DNA from: Saprospiraceae bacterium
Lineage (GTDB): Bacteria; Bacteroidota; Bacteroidia; Chitinophagales; Saprospiraceae
Assembly (NCBI GenBank): GCA_020852155.1
Contig: JADZBJ010000265.1
Coordinates: forward strand, 1-19,843
DNA length: 19,843 nucleotides
Direction of reading: 5' to 3'
The position numbers and the translations under genes are program-made. Numbering within the stretch: position 1 is the stretch's first letter; every line of letters starts with the position of its first letter. Below, piece by piece: positions 7,182-15,015 of this stretch. The notes beneath the pieces are model-generated. The model made no database searches. It had not been told where the DNA came from and worked only from the letters and a program-made list of their open reading frames with translations.

Positions 7182-10100
7182 CTACCGGTAAACTGTAATA
7201 TCGCCTTTGAACAGGACTTCTTCGCCATCAATAAAACGCACCAGCGCATAGTAAACAAAGACGCCCAGTTGTACGTCCTTACCCCTGAACTTGCCATTCC
7301 ATCCGCGATTTGGATCAACCGGCTTGAACTTTTCATCGTAATAAACCTGATTGCCCCAACGGTCAAAAATCTGGAAAGTCAAGACTTCCTCAGCATCCCG
7401 CCCACCCATAATCGCAGCTATTTGATTGTTGTCGTCGTCAAGTTTGATAATGTTCGGGATGTAGATATGGCGCGTATCGTCTACATAAACATACGTTCGG
7501 TCGGTAGCCTTACATCCACTGCTGTCAATCACTTCTACGGCAACCTGAACGGATGCAAGCGGATAAAAATCCTGCTGTATCCAGCCAGCCTGTAACGGAT
7601 TCAATAAAGGTGTCCAGATGATGGTATCAATAACAGCACCCGGATTAAGTTGAAGAAGAACATGCGCAGAATCACCCAATTCAATCGTTGCATTCAAACC
7701 AAGTTCAGGTGTCAATTTTTCAGGCTCTTCTATCAAGATGGAGTCATAAACCTGCTCACAACCGTTAGCATCCACCAATACAATGCTGTGTTTTCCAGGG
7801 ATAATAGGGAAGAATGAATGACCTGATTTGTAAGGCCCGCCATCAATCGAAACCAGCACCGGCGGTGAAGCGCTCTGAATAGAATCCAGATCAATACGTC
7901 CGTTCTTTTCACCAAAACACCTTACGCCAATGGCCTTCACTACGGCTTGAGGCGGGGTATTAACAGCCGTCACGGAAACAGGATCCTGATCGGTACAACC
8001 GTGAATACTGCTGACCAGCAACCGGTACTGACCAGCGGAATCCACCTCGATTTTTGCAGTTGTCGCAATCGTGTCATTACCCAAGAGCCAGGAATAAGTC
8101 CATTCGCTGCCAACGCTCGTTAAATTTCCGCCAAGATTGGCCGTGGGTTCATTACAAGTAATGGTTTGATCACTGCCTGCATCCGCTGTCGGATTGGCAT
8201 GAACGACTACGCCAACCGCCACTGAATCGGACGGACAAGGTGCTGCGGCCTGTATCGTATAGGCAAACGGATATGAACCCGCTGCAAGGCTTGCACTCTG
8301 TAACTGGCCGGTCGAAGCATTCAACAAACCGGCACCAAGTGGGCTATTTGATACATATTTCCAATGACCGCCCGGCGTTTCACCTTCGATTAAGGTAGTC
8401 AAATTAACACTGGTCACTGCGCCTGCACAAAATTCAGCAGGCGACGTCGGCAAACCTGCGTCAACGGGTTGGCTGACTTGTACTGTAATCTGCTGGCTTA
8501 ATGGAGTTGAACAAACCGGATTGGTACCATCCGAAACAGATACGAGCGAATAAATGGTCGTTTGTTGCGGTACAACAGTTTGCGTTACAGGTAAGGCGTT
8601 GTTTAACACCAGGGATTGGTTCGATGTGCCGTCAAACCAGGTTATTTCCAATGGCAACTCGCCAGTAGCGCCAAAAGTCAGTACGGCATCACTGCCCGAA
8701 CAAATCGTCGTAGCACCGGCCAGGGTGGCTGTCGGCAACGGTTTCCATGACACCGGAGTACCCGGCGCAACGGACAGGCACGGATCCTGAAGATCAATAT
8801 TTCCGTTGTTGTTATTGCCCGCAACAGCAGAAATGTAGTATATTTTACCAGTTTCAAATGTTGGACTATACGCAAAACTCGGCGTCGCGCTGGTCGCAAA
8901 AATGGTACCCACGGTACTGCCACTTACATCATGCAGGATAAATTGAATGATATCATTGGCATCGGTGGTTGACTGCCCGTCCCACATAACGGAGGCCGTC
9001 TGTCCGGCACAAAATACTGCGGCAGCACTGATCATGGTGCCGGCGTCAGTCGTGCAATTACAATCCTTCGAACCTGCTATTTCAGGGCTTTCACAACCAT
9101 TGGCATCTACAATGACAAATTGATAGACGCCGGGACTGGTCAATGCGCCCGATGTAAACGTATTACTGCTGAAAGTACCAGACAGCCCGGTTACGGTATA
9201 AGGAGCCGAACCATTTTGTGCATTGAAACTCACAACAAAGGAAGTATTGGTACCATCACAGGTTTCATCCAGTGCCGCCAGTTCAGGCGAAGGATTAAAC
9301 CTGATTTCGACGGAGTCTTTGGCGACGCAAATGCCATTGGTCTCTGTCCAACGGAACGTATATAGTCCGAATGTATCAACCGTTACATTAGTTTGAGGTT
9401 GGCCCGGTGTTGCCAATTGCGCAGCGCCAGGGCCACTTGAAAGTGTCCACACACCGCTAAACAGGCTTCCAACAGACTGCAAATCAATACTTTGACCGCA
9501 AATTTGATCGTCCGGCCCGGCATTGGGCGTCGGAATTTGGAGCCAGACCACAGGTTGTCCGGGCGTGATACCGAGGCAAGGGTCTAACGGGTTGGGCAAT
9601 CCTGCCAGGTTATTACCCACAACCTGCGAAATATAATAGGTTTGCCCCAACTGCATACCGGGTTGGAAATTAAACACACCCGTCTGGTTTTGAGCAAATA
9701 TGTTACCAAGCGTCGCCGCTGCGCCATCGTGCATCACAAAAGCCTTTACGTCATTAGCATCCAGCACAGGGGGCGTCAAAACAGTCGCAGTAGCAGTTCC
9801 ACCTTCGCACAGGGTGATCGGGGTAAGGGACATTGCTCCGGCATTTGTCGTGCAATTACAACTGTAAGCGCCTGTTACTTCTGCCATCGGGCAGCCATTG
9901 GCATCTGTTACATCAAACGTATAACTTGCGCCGTTGGCAAATGCCGTTGAAACAAATAAATCCGATGCTATAGGCTGACCATTGACAGAATAAGGCATTT
10001 GGCCACCCGTAATTTGCAATGTCACTGTGAAATTTTCATTGGCTGCATCGCAATTGCGTTCCAGATCCAGCAACGATGGCGAACTATTGAAATTCAATGT

Positions 10101-13100
10101 CACTTCATCTGTATCTGAACACCCAAAGCGGGTTTCAGTCCATAATAGCTGATAAGAGCCTGATTGAGAAGCCGTCACCAAGGCTGTCGGGCTTGACGGA
10201 TCATCAAATACGAGATTGCCGCCGACAGGACTACCTACCACAGTCCATACGCCATTACTGGCTGCATCAAGGCTGGCAGACAAAGAGAGTTCCAGATCGC
10301 AGGTATTCAAATCCACACCCGCCGACGCCTGAGGGTCGGCATGGAAAATCACAGGCTGACCCTGTGCTACGGACAAGCACGGATCCTGAAAATTAACCGC
10401 ATTGGCGACATTATTACCGACAACAAATGACACATAATAAGTCGAGTCATAAGACAAGCCCGGCCCAAAGGTGAAAACGCCTGTTTGATTTTGGCTCAGA
10501 ATGGTACCCAGCAATGTACCTGAATTGGTATGCAGCACATAGGCAGACGTATCATTGGCATCGAGCACCTGACCGCCGAGGTGTTCAGCGGAAATGCTGC
10601 CACCGGCACAAACCTCCAAAGGCAAGAGATTCATGGTGCCTGCATTGGTGGCACAAAGGCAGTTGAAAACGCCTTCAATGGCTGCGGAAACACAACCATT
10701 AGCATCCTGAATAGTGAAACTGAAAGGCGTATTATTGGGAATCAGCGACGAAGTAAAGGTTGTACCCGAAACCGGCGTGCCATTTACACTGAAAGGCGAT
10801 GCGCTTCCTGTGATGGGAATAACCACTGAATAATTTTCATTAGTACCATCGCAGATTCTGCTGATTTGTCCGGCCACAGGCGACGCATTCAATTGAATTT
10901 GAAGGGTGTCGCTGTCGAGGCATCCGAAATTATCCAGCGTCCAGGCTAACTGATAAGTGCCATTGGCATCAGCGTTGACGGTGGTCGTGCTGTTTTGCGG
11001 ATTGGCAAAAGTCAGGTTACTACCGGCAGGGCCGGCAATGACGCTCCACATGCCATTTCCATTATTTCCGGCAATATCAATACTCAATCCGCAATTGTCA
11101 TCATCAGCACCCGCATTGGCTGTGGGATAAGCATGAAAAACAACAGGCTGGCCTTGGGCAACCGAAAGGCAAGGATCCATCAGGTTTGGGCTGCCATTCT
11201 GATTATTGCCAACAACATAAGAAACATAGTAGGTGGCATCATAAGTCATGCCAGGCAGGAAACCGAATATCCCTGTATGGTTTTGAGCCAATACCGTACC
11301 TAATGACGTGCCGCTGTTGGTATGCAGTACAAAAGCGCCAACATCATTACCGTCGGCGGTCGGAGGGGTTTGTTGTTGAGCCTGAACAGTCATGCCTTCG
11401 CAGGCACTTAATGTCGTCAGGTTCATCGTACCGGCATTGGTGAGGCACTGACAATTGTACGCGCCAAAGGCCGTCGGAGAAACACAACCGTTGGCGTCGG
11501 TCACGACAAACGAAAACGGAATGCCGTTGGGAACAGGCGCAGAACTGAAAAATCCATTGATAATGACGCCGCCCGTAGAAGCATATGGCGCAAGTCCTCC
11601 GGTAACCGGGAAACTGACGGTGAAACTATCGCTGGTGGCATTGCAGTTGAAAGAAATCATCCCTGCCTGCGGAATTTCATTGAAGTGAATCAGCACAGTA
11701 TCGTGATCTACACAGGTAGTGCCCACTAACTCTGTCCAGACAAACTGCATATTGCCATTCTGCTGAGCAATGACGATCGTATTGCTGTTTGCAGGTTGGC
11801 TAATAGTCGCATTACCACTACCTGAAACTATTGACCAGTTGCCGGTGCTGTTGGCCACACTCGGTATAGCGGATAATGCTATCTGCGTACCGCAAACAGC
11901 GTCATCCGGGCCTGCGTTGGCTACAGGTTGAGCACTGACGACCACGGTATCACAAACCTGAGGACCGGTACCGCATGCACCCAAAGCCGACACGCAGACT
12001 GAACCGCCTGGCGCGCCTGTCCAGTTAACAGAAAGGTTTACACTGTTTTGACCTGAAGCAATACTGCCCGAACCATTGACCGTCCAGGTATAGCCCGTTG
12101 AACCAGTTATGGGCAAAATGGAGTGCGCGCTGTTGATACCTGCGCAAATCAAAGTATCGCCGGAAAGTGCCGGAAGTGCCGGAGCCGCCCCAAGTGTAAC
12201 ATTGATACAGGCCGGTGAACTCTCACCGCATCTGTTTGATGCTTCAACGCACACACTTCCAGTAGAAACATTATTATCCCATAATACCTGAATACTCGTC
12301 GAACCCTGACCGCTAATAATTGTGCCGCCATCAACAGTCCAGGTATAAGTCGTAGCGCCTGCGACCTGATTGATCGTATAGGTGCCAGTTGTACCAGCGC
12401 ATGCAGTCATGCTGCCCGCCATATTGGGTGTTTGAGGCGTAGCAATCACAAAAGAAGGATGACAAAACTGCGCGCTTGGGCCACATGCACTCTGAGTGCT
12501 AATACATGCCTGAACCAAACCGGGAGCATTCCATATTACATCAATCTCTTCTGTATTTTGCCCGCTTTGAATACTGCCAGAACTGGAAATGGTCCAGTTG
12601 TAAGCGGTTACATCATCCAAAGCCGCCACCGAATACGTCGCATTATCACCGACACACAAGGTATCCGGTCCTTGTGGCGCCCCTGGCGATGGCGCGGTGT
12701 TGACTTCCATATCCAGGCATACCTGATCGCTGCTGCCGCAATTATTATTGGCGACAACACAAACCTCTCCTCCCGTACCCGCAGGCCACGTAACGTTGAT
12801 ACCCGAACTGTTTTGCCCGAAATTAATGGTCGCTCCGGTGGGTACAGTCCAGGTATAGGATGTCGCCCCCTGTACAGGCAGAACAGACAAATTGGTTTGC
12901 TGACCCGAACAAACAGACACCGGCCCGTTAATGTTGGTCGGCGCTGCCGGCGGATCCTGGGTCACTTCTATAGTAACAGAGGTCGAGTCGCAGCATTGAA
13001 AGGAACCGAAAGATTTACAAACCCGCAGTTGGTAATCTCCGGGCGAGGTAATGACCGCCAGAATATTGTATGGAGAACCTTGAATAGCGCCACCATTGCT

Positions 13101-14513
13101 GGCTGTCCAGACATATTGTGTACCGCCGCCGGTGGTCGAGCCAACGCCCGACAATTGCGCAAGGGTCGTATTGCAATTCCATGTAGGCGGATTTTGAATG
13201 TTGGCAACCGCACTCAACACCGTCAGGTTCAGGCGAACAATACTGTCGCAACCATTGTCCGGGTTTTCAAGATTGATAATGTGCAATCCGGGTGAGCAGG
13301 CATCTTCAAAACCCGGCACTGTTGAGCAAAAGCCCTCACAAATGGTTTCGGTAATGAGGGTATCTGATGGCTGCAAAACGGTCAGGTGCAGTGTTGACTG
13401 ATAAGGGCAACCGCTTTGATTCAAGGTGACGGTGTAGTCGCCGGAATTGCAGTATGCCTGATTGGCAAAAATAAAGCAACCAGGCGCGCAGACTGATTCC
13501 CAATTTTCTTCATCTTCCGGAGCAGGCAAGATATTGAAACCCACCCAGTTAGAAGTAATATCAGCACAAAGCGGCGATGATGTGGAATTAATCTGGTTAT
13601 TCAGTTGGGTAAGGGTCAGCGAGCCGTCAGGTTCAGGCAAATCCGCCTGCTGGGCAGCGAGTATCGAAATACCGCAAACGGTGTAGTTGCCGGGGTCATA
13701 ACCGGATAAGTCGATAGATTCGGTATATTCCTGAATCACACCTGCACTATTGGCTACAGCATAGGTGTAGGCATATAAGCCGGGTGTAGGCGCCACATTA
13801 GGCGGTGTATAAGATGGCGGAAGGTTCACGGCCAGCGCATTGCTGCCCTGACACGCTGTTATGTCCTGCTGGGTGAGTTGGCCGGCATTCGCTTCGCAGG
13901 AAAAACAATCAATACAGGATGGATCGCAGAAAATGATCTCGTAATCATAAAAGTTGCCTACGTCAATGGCCTGACCGTCCGTGACGACCAACGACCAGGT
14001 ACCATTCACAGGGCCATTGTTGAAATTTTCCAAACACCCTGAATTGGGGTGATAAGAACCGAAATAGGTATTACCCAGTCCCCACGCCTGATTGTTCTGC
14101 CAAGTGCCATTAAAACCGGGATCAGGATCGGCAGCATCACCGCAAGGAACGAAAGAAACGTTCCAGCTGGATCCGTCAGTAGGGCCAAAAAATCCGATGG
14201 GGCCGACCAACTGCACTGACTGCCCTGAAGGCGATACCAACGAAATAGACAAGTCGCCAAGGTACTCGTGGTCAAAATTGATGTTCACCCCGCATACCCC
14301 CTGACCATTCTGACCCAGCGTCGGATTACACGCATTTTGTACGGTAATATTAAATGCCCCGGTAAATCCATCCGGCATAAACTGTGGACAGTTCGTGCAA
14401 TCACAGTTACCCTGAGCATACAAATCATTGGAAATGGCGGGCCAGAAGGCAGTCAGTAACAGCGCGAAAAGCTGAATACCGGGACGAAAGCCGTTGCGTT
14501 TTTTCAAGAACAT
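7182..14513 (-). CDS. Giant secreted protein: P-domain, PKD-like and 265-aa repeats, SprB repeat, T9SS type B sorting domain
   Basis: Predicted secreted protein of 2443 aa. A signal peptide (about residues 1-34, ending LYAQ) is followed by a proprotein-convertase-like P-domain (about 45-198; FDHEYLGDLSISLVSPSG, GTWSLVVTD). Two Cys-rich GCDS-type spacers (about 335-435) follow. Next are four PKD-like repeats of about 84 aa (527-862; YTWTVP, GQNS, CV..NCG). Then come 3.5 copies of a roughly 265-aa module (865-1930; C.C.TNAGTM, DPCLSVAQGQPV, DANGC). More Ig-like segments, an SprB repeat (about 2189-2263; VRCFGEKNG) and a type B T9SS C-terminal domain (2349-2443; FDRWGNQV, GWNG, FKGD) complete it. 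The SprB-to-end module is clearly related to that of the downstream giant, although the central repeats differ. Probable surface adhesin or structural protein; ligand unknown. The ATG at 14513 fits the signal peptide and a nearby promoter-like element. Confidence 0.9.
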   Translation of the reverse strand: MFLKKRNGFRPGIQLFALLLTAFWPAISNDLYAQGNCDCTNCPQFMPDGFTGAFNITVQNACNPTLGQNGQGVCGVNINFDHEYLGDLSISLVSPSGQSVQLVGPIGFFGPTDGSSWNVSFVPCGDAADPDPGFNGTWQNNQAWGLGNTYFGSYHPNSGCLENFNNGPVNGTWSLVVTDGQAIDVGNFYDYEIIFCDPSCIDCFSCEANAGQLTQQDITACQGSNALAVNLPPSYTPPNVAPTPGLYAYTYAVANSAGVIQEYTESIDLSGYDPGNYTVCGISILAAQQADLPEPDGSLTLTQLNNQINSTSSPLCADITSNWVGFNILPAPEDEENWESVCAPGCFIFANQAYCNSGDYTVTLNQSGCPYQSTLHLTVLQPSDTLITETICEGFCSTVPGFEDACSPGLHIINLENPDNGCDSIVRLNLTVLSAVANIQNPPTWNCNTTLAQLSGVGSTTGGGTQYVWTASNGGAIQGSPYNILAVITSPGDYQLRVCKSFGSFQCCDSTSVTIEVTQDPPAAPTNINGPVSVCSGQQTNLSVLPVQGATSYTWTVPTGATINFGQNSSGINVTWPAGTGGEVCVVANNNCGSSDQVCLDMEVNTAPSPGAPQGPDTLCVGDNATYSVAALDDVTAYNWTISSSGSIQSGQNTEEIDVIWNAPGLVQACISTQSACGPSAQFCHPSFVIATPQTPNMAGSMTACAGTTGTYTINQVAGATTYTWTVDGGTIISGQGSTSIQVLWDNNVSTGSVCVEASNRCGESSPACINVTLGAAPALPALSGDTLICAGINSAHSILPITGSTGYTWTVNGSGSIASGQNSVNLSVNWTGAPGGSVCVSALGACGTGPQVCDTVVVSAQPVANAGPDDAVCGTQIALSAIPSVANSTGNWSIVSGSGNATISQPANSNTIVIAQQNGNMQFVWTELVGTTCVDHDTVLIHFNEIPQAGMISFNCNATSDSFTVSFPVTGGLAPYASTGGVIINGFFSSAPVPNGIPFSFVVTDANGCVSPTAFGAYNCQCLTNAGTMNLTTLSACEGMTVQAQQQTPPTADGNDVGAFVLHTNSGTSLGTVLAQNHTGIFGFLPGMTYDATYYVSYVVGNNQNGSPNLMDPCLSVAQGQPVVFHAYPTANAGADDDNCGLSIDIAGNNGNGMWSVIAGPAGSNLTFANPQNSTTTVNADANGTYQLAWTLDNFGCLDSDTLQIQLNASPVAGQISRICDGTNENYSVVIPITGSASPFSVNGTPVSGTTFTSSLIPNNTPFSFTIQDANGCVSAAIEGVFNCLCATNAGTMNLLPLEVCAGGSISAEHLGGQVLDANDTSAYVLHTNSGTLLGTILSQNQTGVFTFGPGLSYDSTYYVSFVVGNNVANAVNFQDPCLSVAQGQPVIFHADPQASAGVDLNTCDLELSLSASLDAASNGVWTVVGSPVGGNLVFDDPSSPTALVTASQSGSYQLLWTETRFGCSDTDEVTLNFNSSPSLLDLERNCDAANENFTVTLQITGGQMPYSVNGQPIASDLFVSTAFANGASYTFDVTDANGCPMAEVTGAYSCNCTTNAGAMSLTPITLCEGGTATATVLTPPVLDANDVKAFVMHDGAAATLGNIFAQNQTGVFNFQPGMQLGQTYYISQVVGNNLAGLPNPLDPCLGITPGQPVVWLQIPTPNAGPDDQICGQSIDLQSVGSLFSGVWTLSSGPGAAQLATPGQPQTNVTVDTFGLYTFRWTETNGICVAKDSVEIRFNPSPELAALDETCDGTNTSFVVSFNAQNGSAPYTVTGLSGTFSSNTFTSGALTSPGVYQFVIVDANGCESPEIAGSKDCNCTTDAGTMISAAAVFCAGQTASVMWDGQSTTDANDIIQFILHDVSGSTVGTIFATSATPSFAYSPTFETGKIYYISAVAGNNNNGNIDLQDPCLSVAPGTPVSWKPLPTATLAGATTICSGSDAVLTFGATGELPLEITWFDGTSNQSLVLNNALPVTQTVVPQQTTIYSLVSVSDGTNPVCSTPLSQQITVQVSQPVDAGLPTSPAEFCAGAVTSVNLTTLIEGETPGGHWKYVSNSPLGAGLLNASTGQLQSASLAAGSYPFAYTIQAAAPCPSDSVAVGVVVHANPTADAGSDQTITCNEPTANLGGNLTSVGSEWTYSWLLGNDTIATTAKIEVDSAGQYRLLVSSIHGCTDQDPVSVTAVNTPPQAVVKAIGVRCFGEKNGRIDLDSIQSASPPVLVSIDGGPYKSGHSFFPIIPGKHSIVLVDANGCEQVYDSILIEEPEKLTPELGLNATIELGDSAHVLLQLNPGAVIDTIIWTPLLNPLQAGWIQQDFYPLASVQVAVEVIDSSGCKATDRTYVYVDDTRHIYIPNIIKLDDDNNQIAAIMGGRDAEEVLTFQIFDRWGNQVYYDEKFKPVDPNRGWNGKFRGKDVQLGVFVYYALVRFIDGEEVLFKGDITVYR
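8724..11453 (-). repeat. Coding repeat of about 797 bp (265 aa), about 3.5 copies
   Basis: Module starts, marked by C-x-C-x-TNAGTM-like words, fall at residues about 1021, 1285, 1551 and 1817 of the 2443-aa protein, which is 264-266 aa apart. In DNA these are near 11453, 10661, 9863 and 9065. Each full copy contains CEGG, DANDV..FVLH, LGTI.AQNQTGVF, TYY.S.VVGNN, DPCLSVAQGQPV, AG.D...CG, then CDGTNE and DANGC. The fourth copy is truncated after the DPCLSVA part, and a half copy precedes the first (about residues 865-1020). Confidence 0.85.
11928..12935 (-). repeat. Four coding PKD-like repeats of about 252 bp
   Basis: Residues about 527-862 of the 2443-aa protein hold four units near 84 aa each. 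Each shows a C(S/V/A)G entry, a Y(T/N)WT(V/I) core, a GQ(N/G)S turn, a V-x-W strand and a CV..(N/A)..CG ending. This is a different family from the 265-aa module next to it and resembles the single PKD-like domain near the N-terminus of the other giant protein. Confidence 0.75.
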
Positions 14514-14529
14514 CAGCAGTATGTTTGGC

Positions 14530-14561
14530 CAATAGTATGTAATAATGATTTATATTTCAAT
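14530..14561 (-). promoter_or_regulatory. Candidate promoter of the 2443-aa adhesin gene
   Basis: On the minus strand ATTG (14561-14558) is followed after exactly 20 nt by TACTATTG (14537-14530). The latter differs from TAnnTTTG at one position. The box ends 16 bp before the ATG at 14513, implying a leader of only about 10-12 nt. Spacing and composition fit the Bacteroidota housekeeping sigma factor. Confidence 0.5.
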
Positions 14562-14603
14562 CGACAACAACCTATAACAGTATTGCCAATTTTTCTTTCG
14601 TAG

Positions 14604-14628
14604 TGCATATTCGTTACGAAGCGATGCA
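14604..14628. promoter_or_regulatory. Imperfect palindrome in the divergent promoter region
   Basis: TGCAT (14604-14608) and ATGCA (14624-14628) flank TTCGT-T-ACGAA (14610-14620), giving two nested inverted repeats 25 bp long in total with small asymmetric gaps. It sits 43 bp upstream of the -33 box of the minus-strand adhesin gene. An operator for a dimeric regulator is possible but unproven. Confidence 0.3.
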
Positions 14629-14889
14629 AGATATTGAGAAAACGGTCAATAAAAAGCCTGTTTTAACTATATGTAAAGTCAACCCAAAATGGTTTTTAAC
14701 GACTCGTTTCCGTAAATCATTGATAATCAGGAAAATCAATCCCGTTCATCTTCAAAATCACTTAAATCCGGGTATAAAATCAAAAGAATCAACAATCATT
14801 TACTTCGCCTGTTGATACCCCGCCATGAGAAGTAAATATCACGAAGCAATAGCGTCAAGATCGGTTAATACATGGCCATCGTCGTTACT

Positions 14890-14905
14890 GTTTAATCATT
14901 TAAAC
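14890..14905. promoter_or_regulatory. AT-rich inverted repeat upstream of the protease gene
   Basis: GTTTAA (14890-14895) and TTAAAC (14900-14905) form a perfect 6-bp inverted repeat with a TCAT spacer. It sits 78 bp upstream of the ATG at 14968 and 126 bp upstream of the ATG at 15016. It may be a protein-binding site, but short AT-rich repeats of this kind also arise by chance. Confidence 0.2.
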
Positions 14906-14998
14906 TGGTGTAAATCTGCTTGTCACGCCCCGACAACAAAGAAAATCAGCCAAAATTTGCAGAAATCATGAAAAATCCCGGCAAAGTGATACGCTGCT

Positions 14999-15006
14999 TA
15001 CTTTTG
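14999..15006 (+). promoter_or_regulatory. TACTTTTG -7-like box just before the protease start
   Basis: The sequence is a perfect match to TAnnTTTG and ends 9 bp before the ATG at 15016. If functional, the mRNA would be almost leaderless. No TTTG-like -33 box is visible at 19-21 nt upstream, so the support is one-sided. The same word followed by GC (TACTTTCGC) occurs upstream of the convergent receptor gene. Confidence 0.4.
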
Positions 15007-15015
15007 CGTCAATTC

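Larger units (their letters stand above)
14514..15015. other. Divergent intergenic region between giant adhesin and protease
   Basis: About 500 bp with no convincing gene. It is more AT-rich than the flanking genes and holds the start signals of two divergent genes. Visible contents are a promoter-like pair at 14530-14561 (minus), an imperfect palindrome at 14604-14628, a 6-bp AT-rich inverted repeat at 14890-14905, and a TACTTTTG box at 14999-15006 (plus). A second plus-strand possibility is TAAATCTG at 14911-14918, which would suit an alternative protease ATG at 14968. A 70-codon plus-strand frame at 14603-14815 has no recognisable features and is not called. Confidence 0.6.

Noticed and set aside
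12968..13251. Overlapping minus-strand frames (78-81 aa) inside the 2443-aa gene
   Set aside because: They are other frames of the same strand in a region with a long, domain-supported coding sequence.
12432..13295. 287-codon plus-strand frame opposite the 2443-aa gene
   Set aside because: It is rich in Arg, Thr, Ile and Cys with no domain. It lies wholly inside the strongly supported P-domain/PKD-like coding region on the other strand, so it is a shadow frame.
14603..14815. 70-codon plus-strand frame in the divergent intergenic region
   Set aside because: No signal peptide, domain or ribosome-binding site is seen, and it overlaps the palindrome. Lysine/isoleucine-rich composition is expected from AT-rich non-coding DNA.
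14920..15015. TTG at 14920 as the protease start
   Set aside because: It would put 32 residues before a normal signal peptide; ATG codons at 14968 and 15016 are better candidates.
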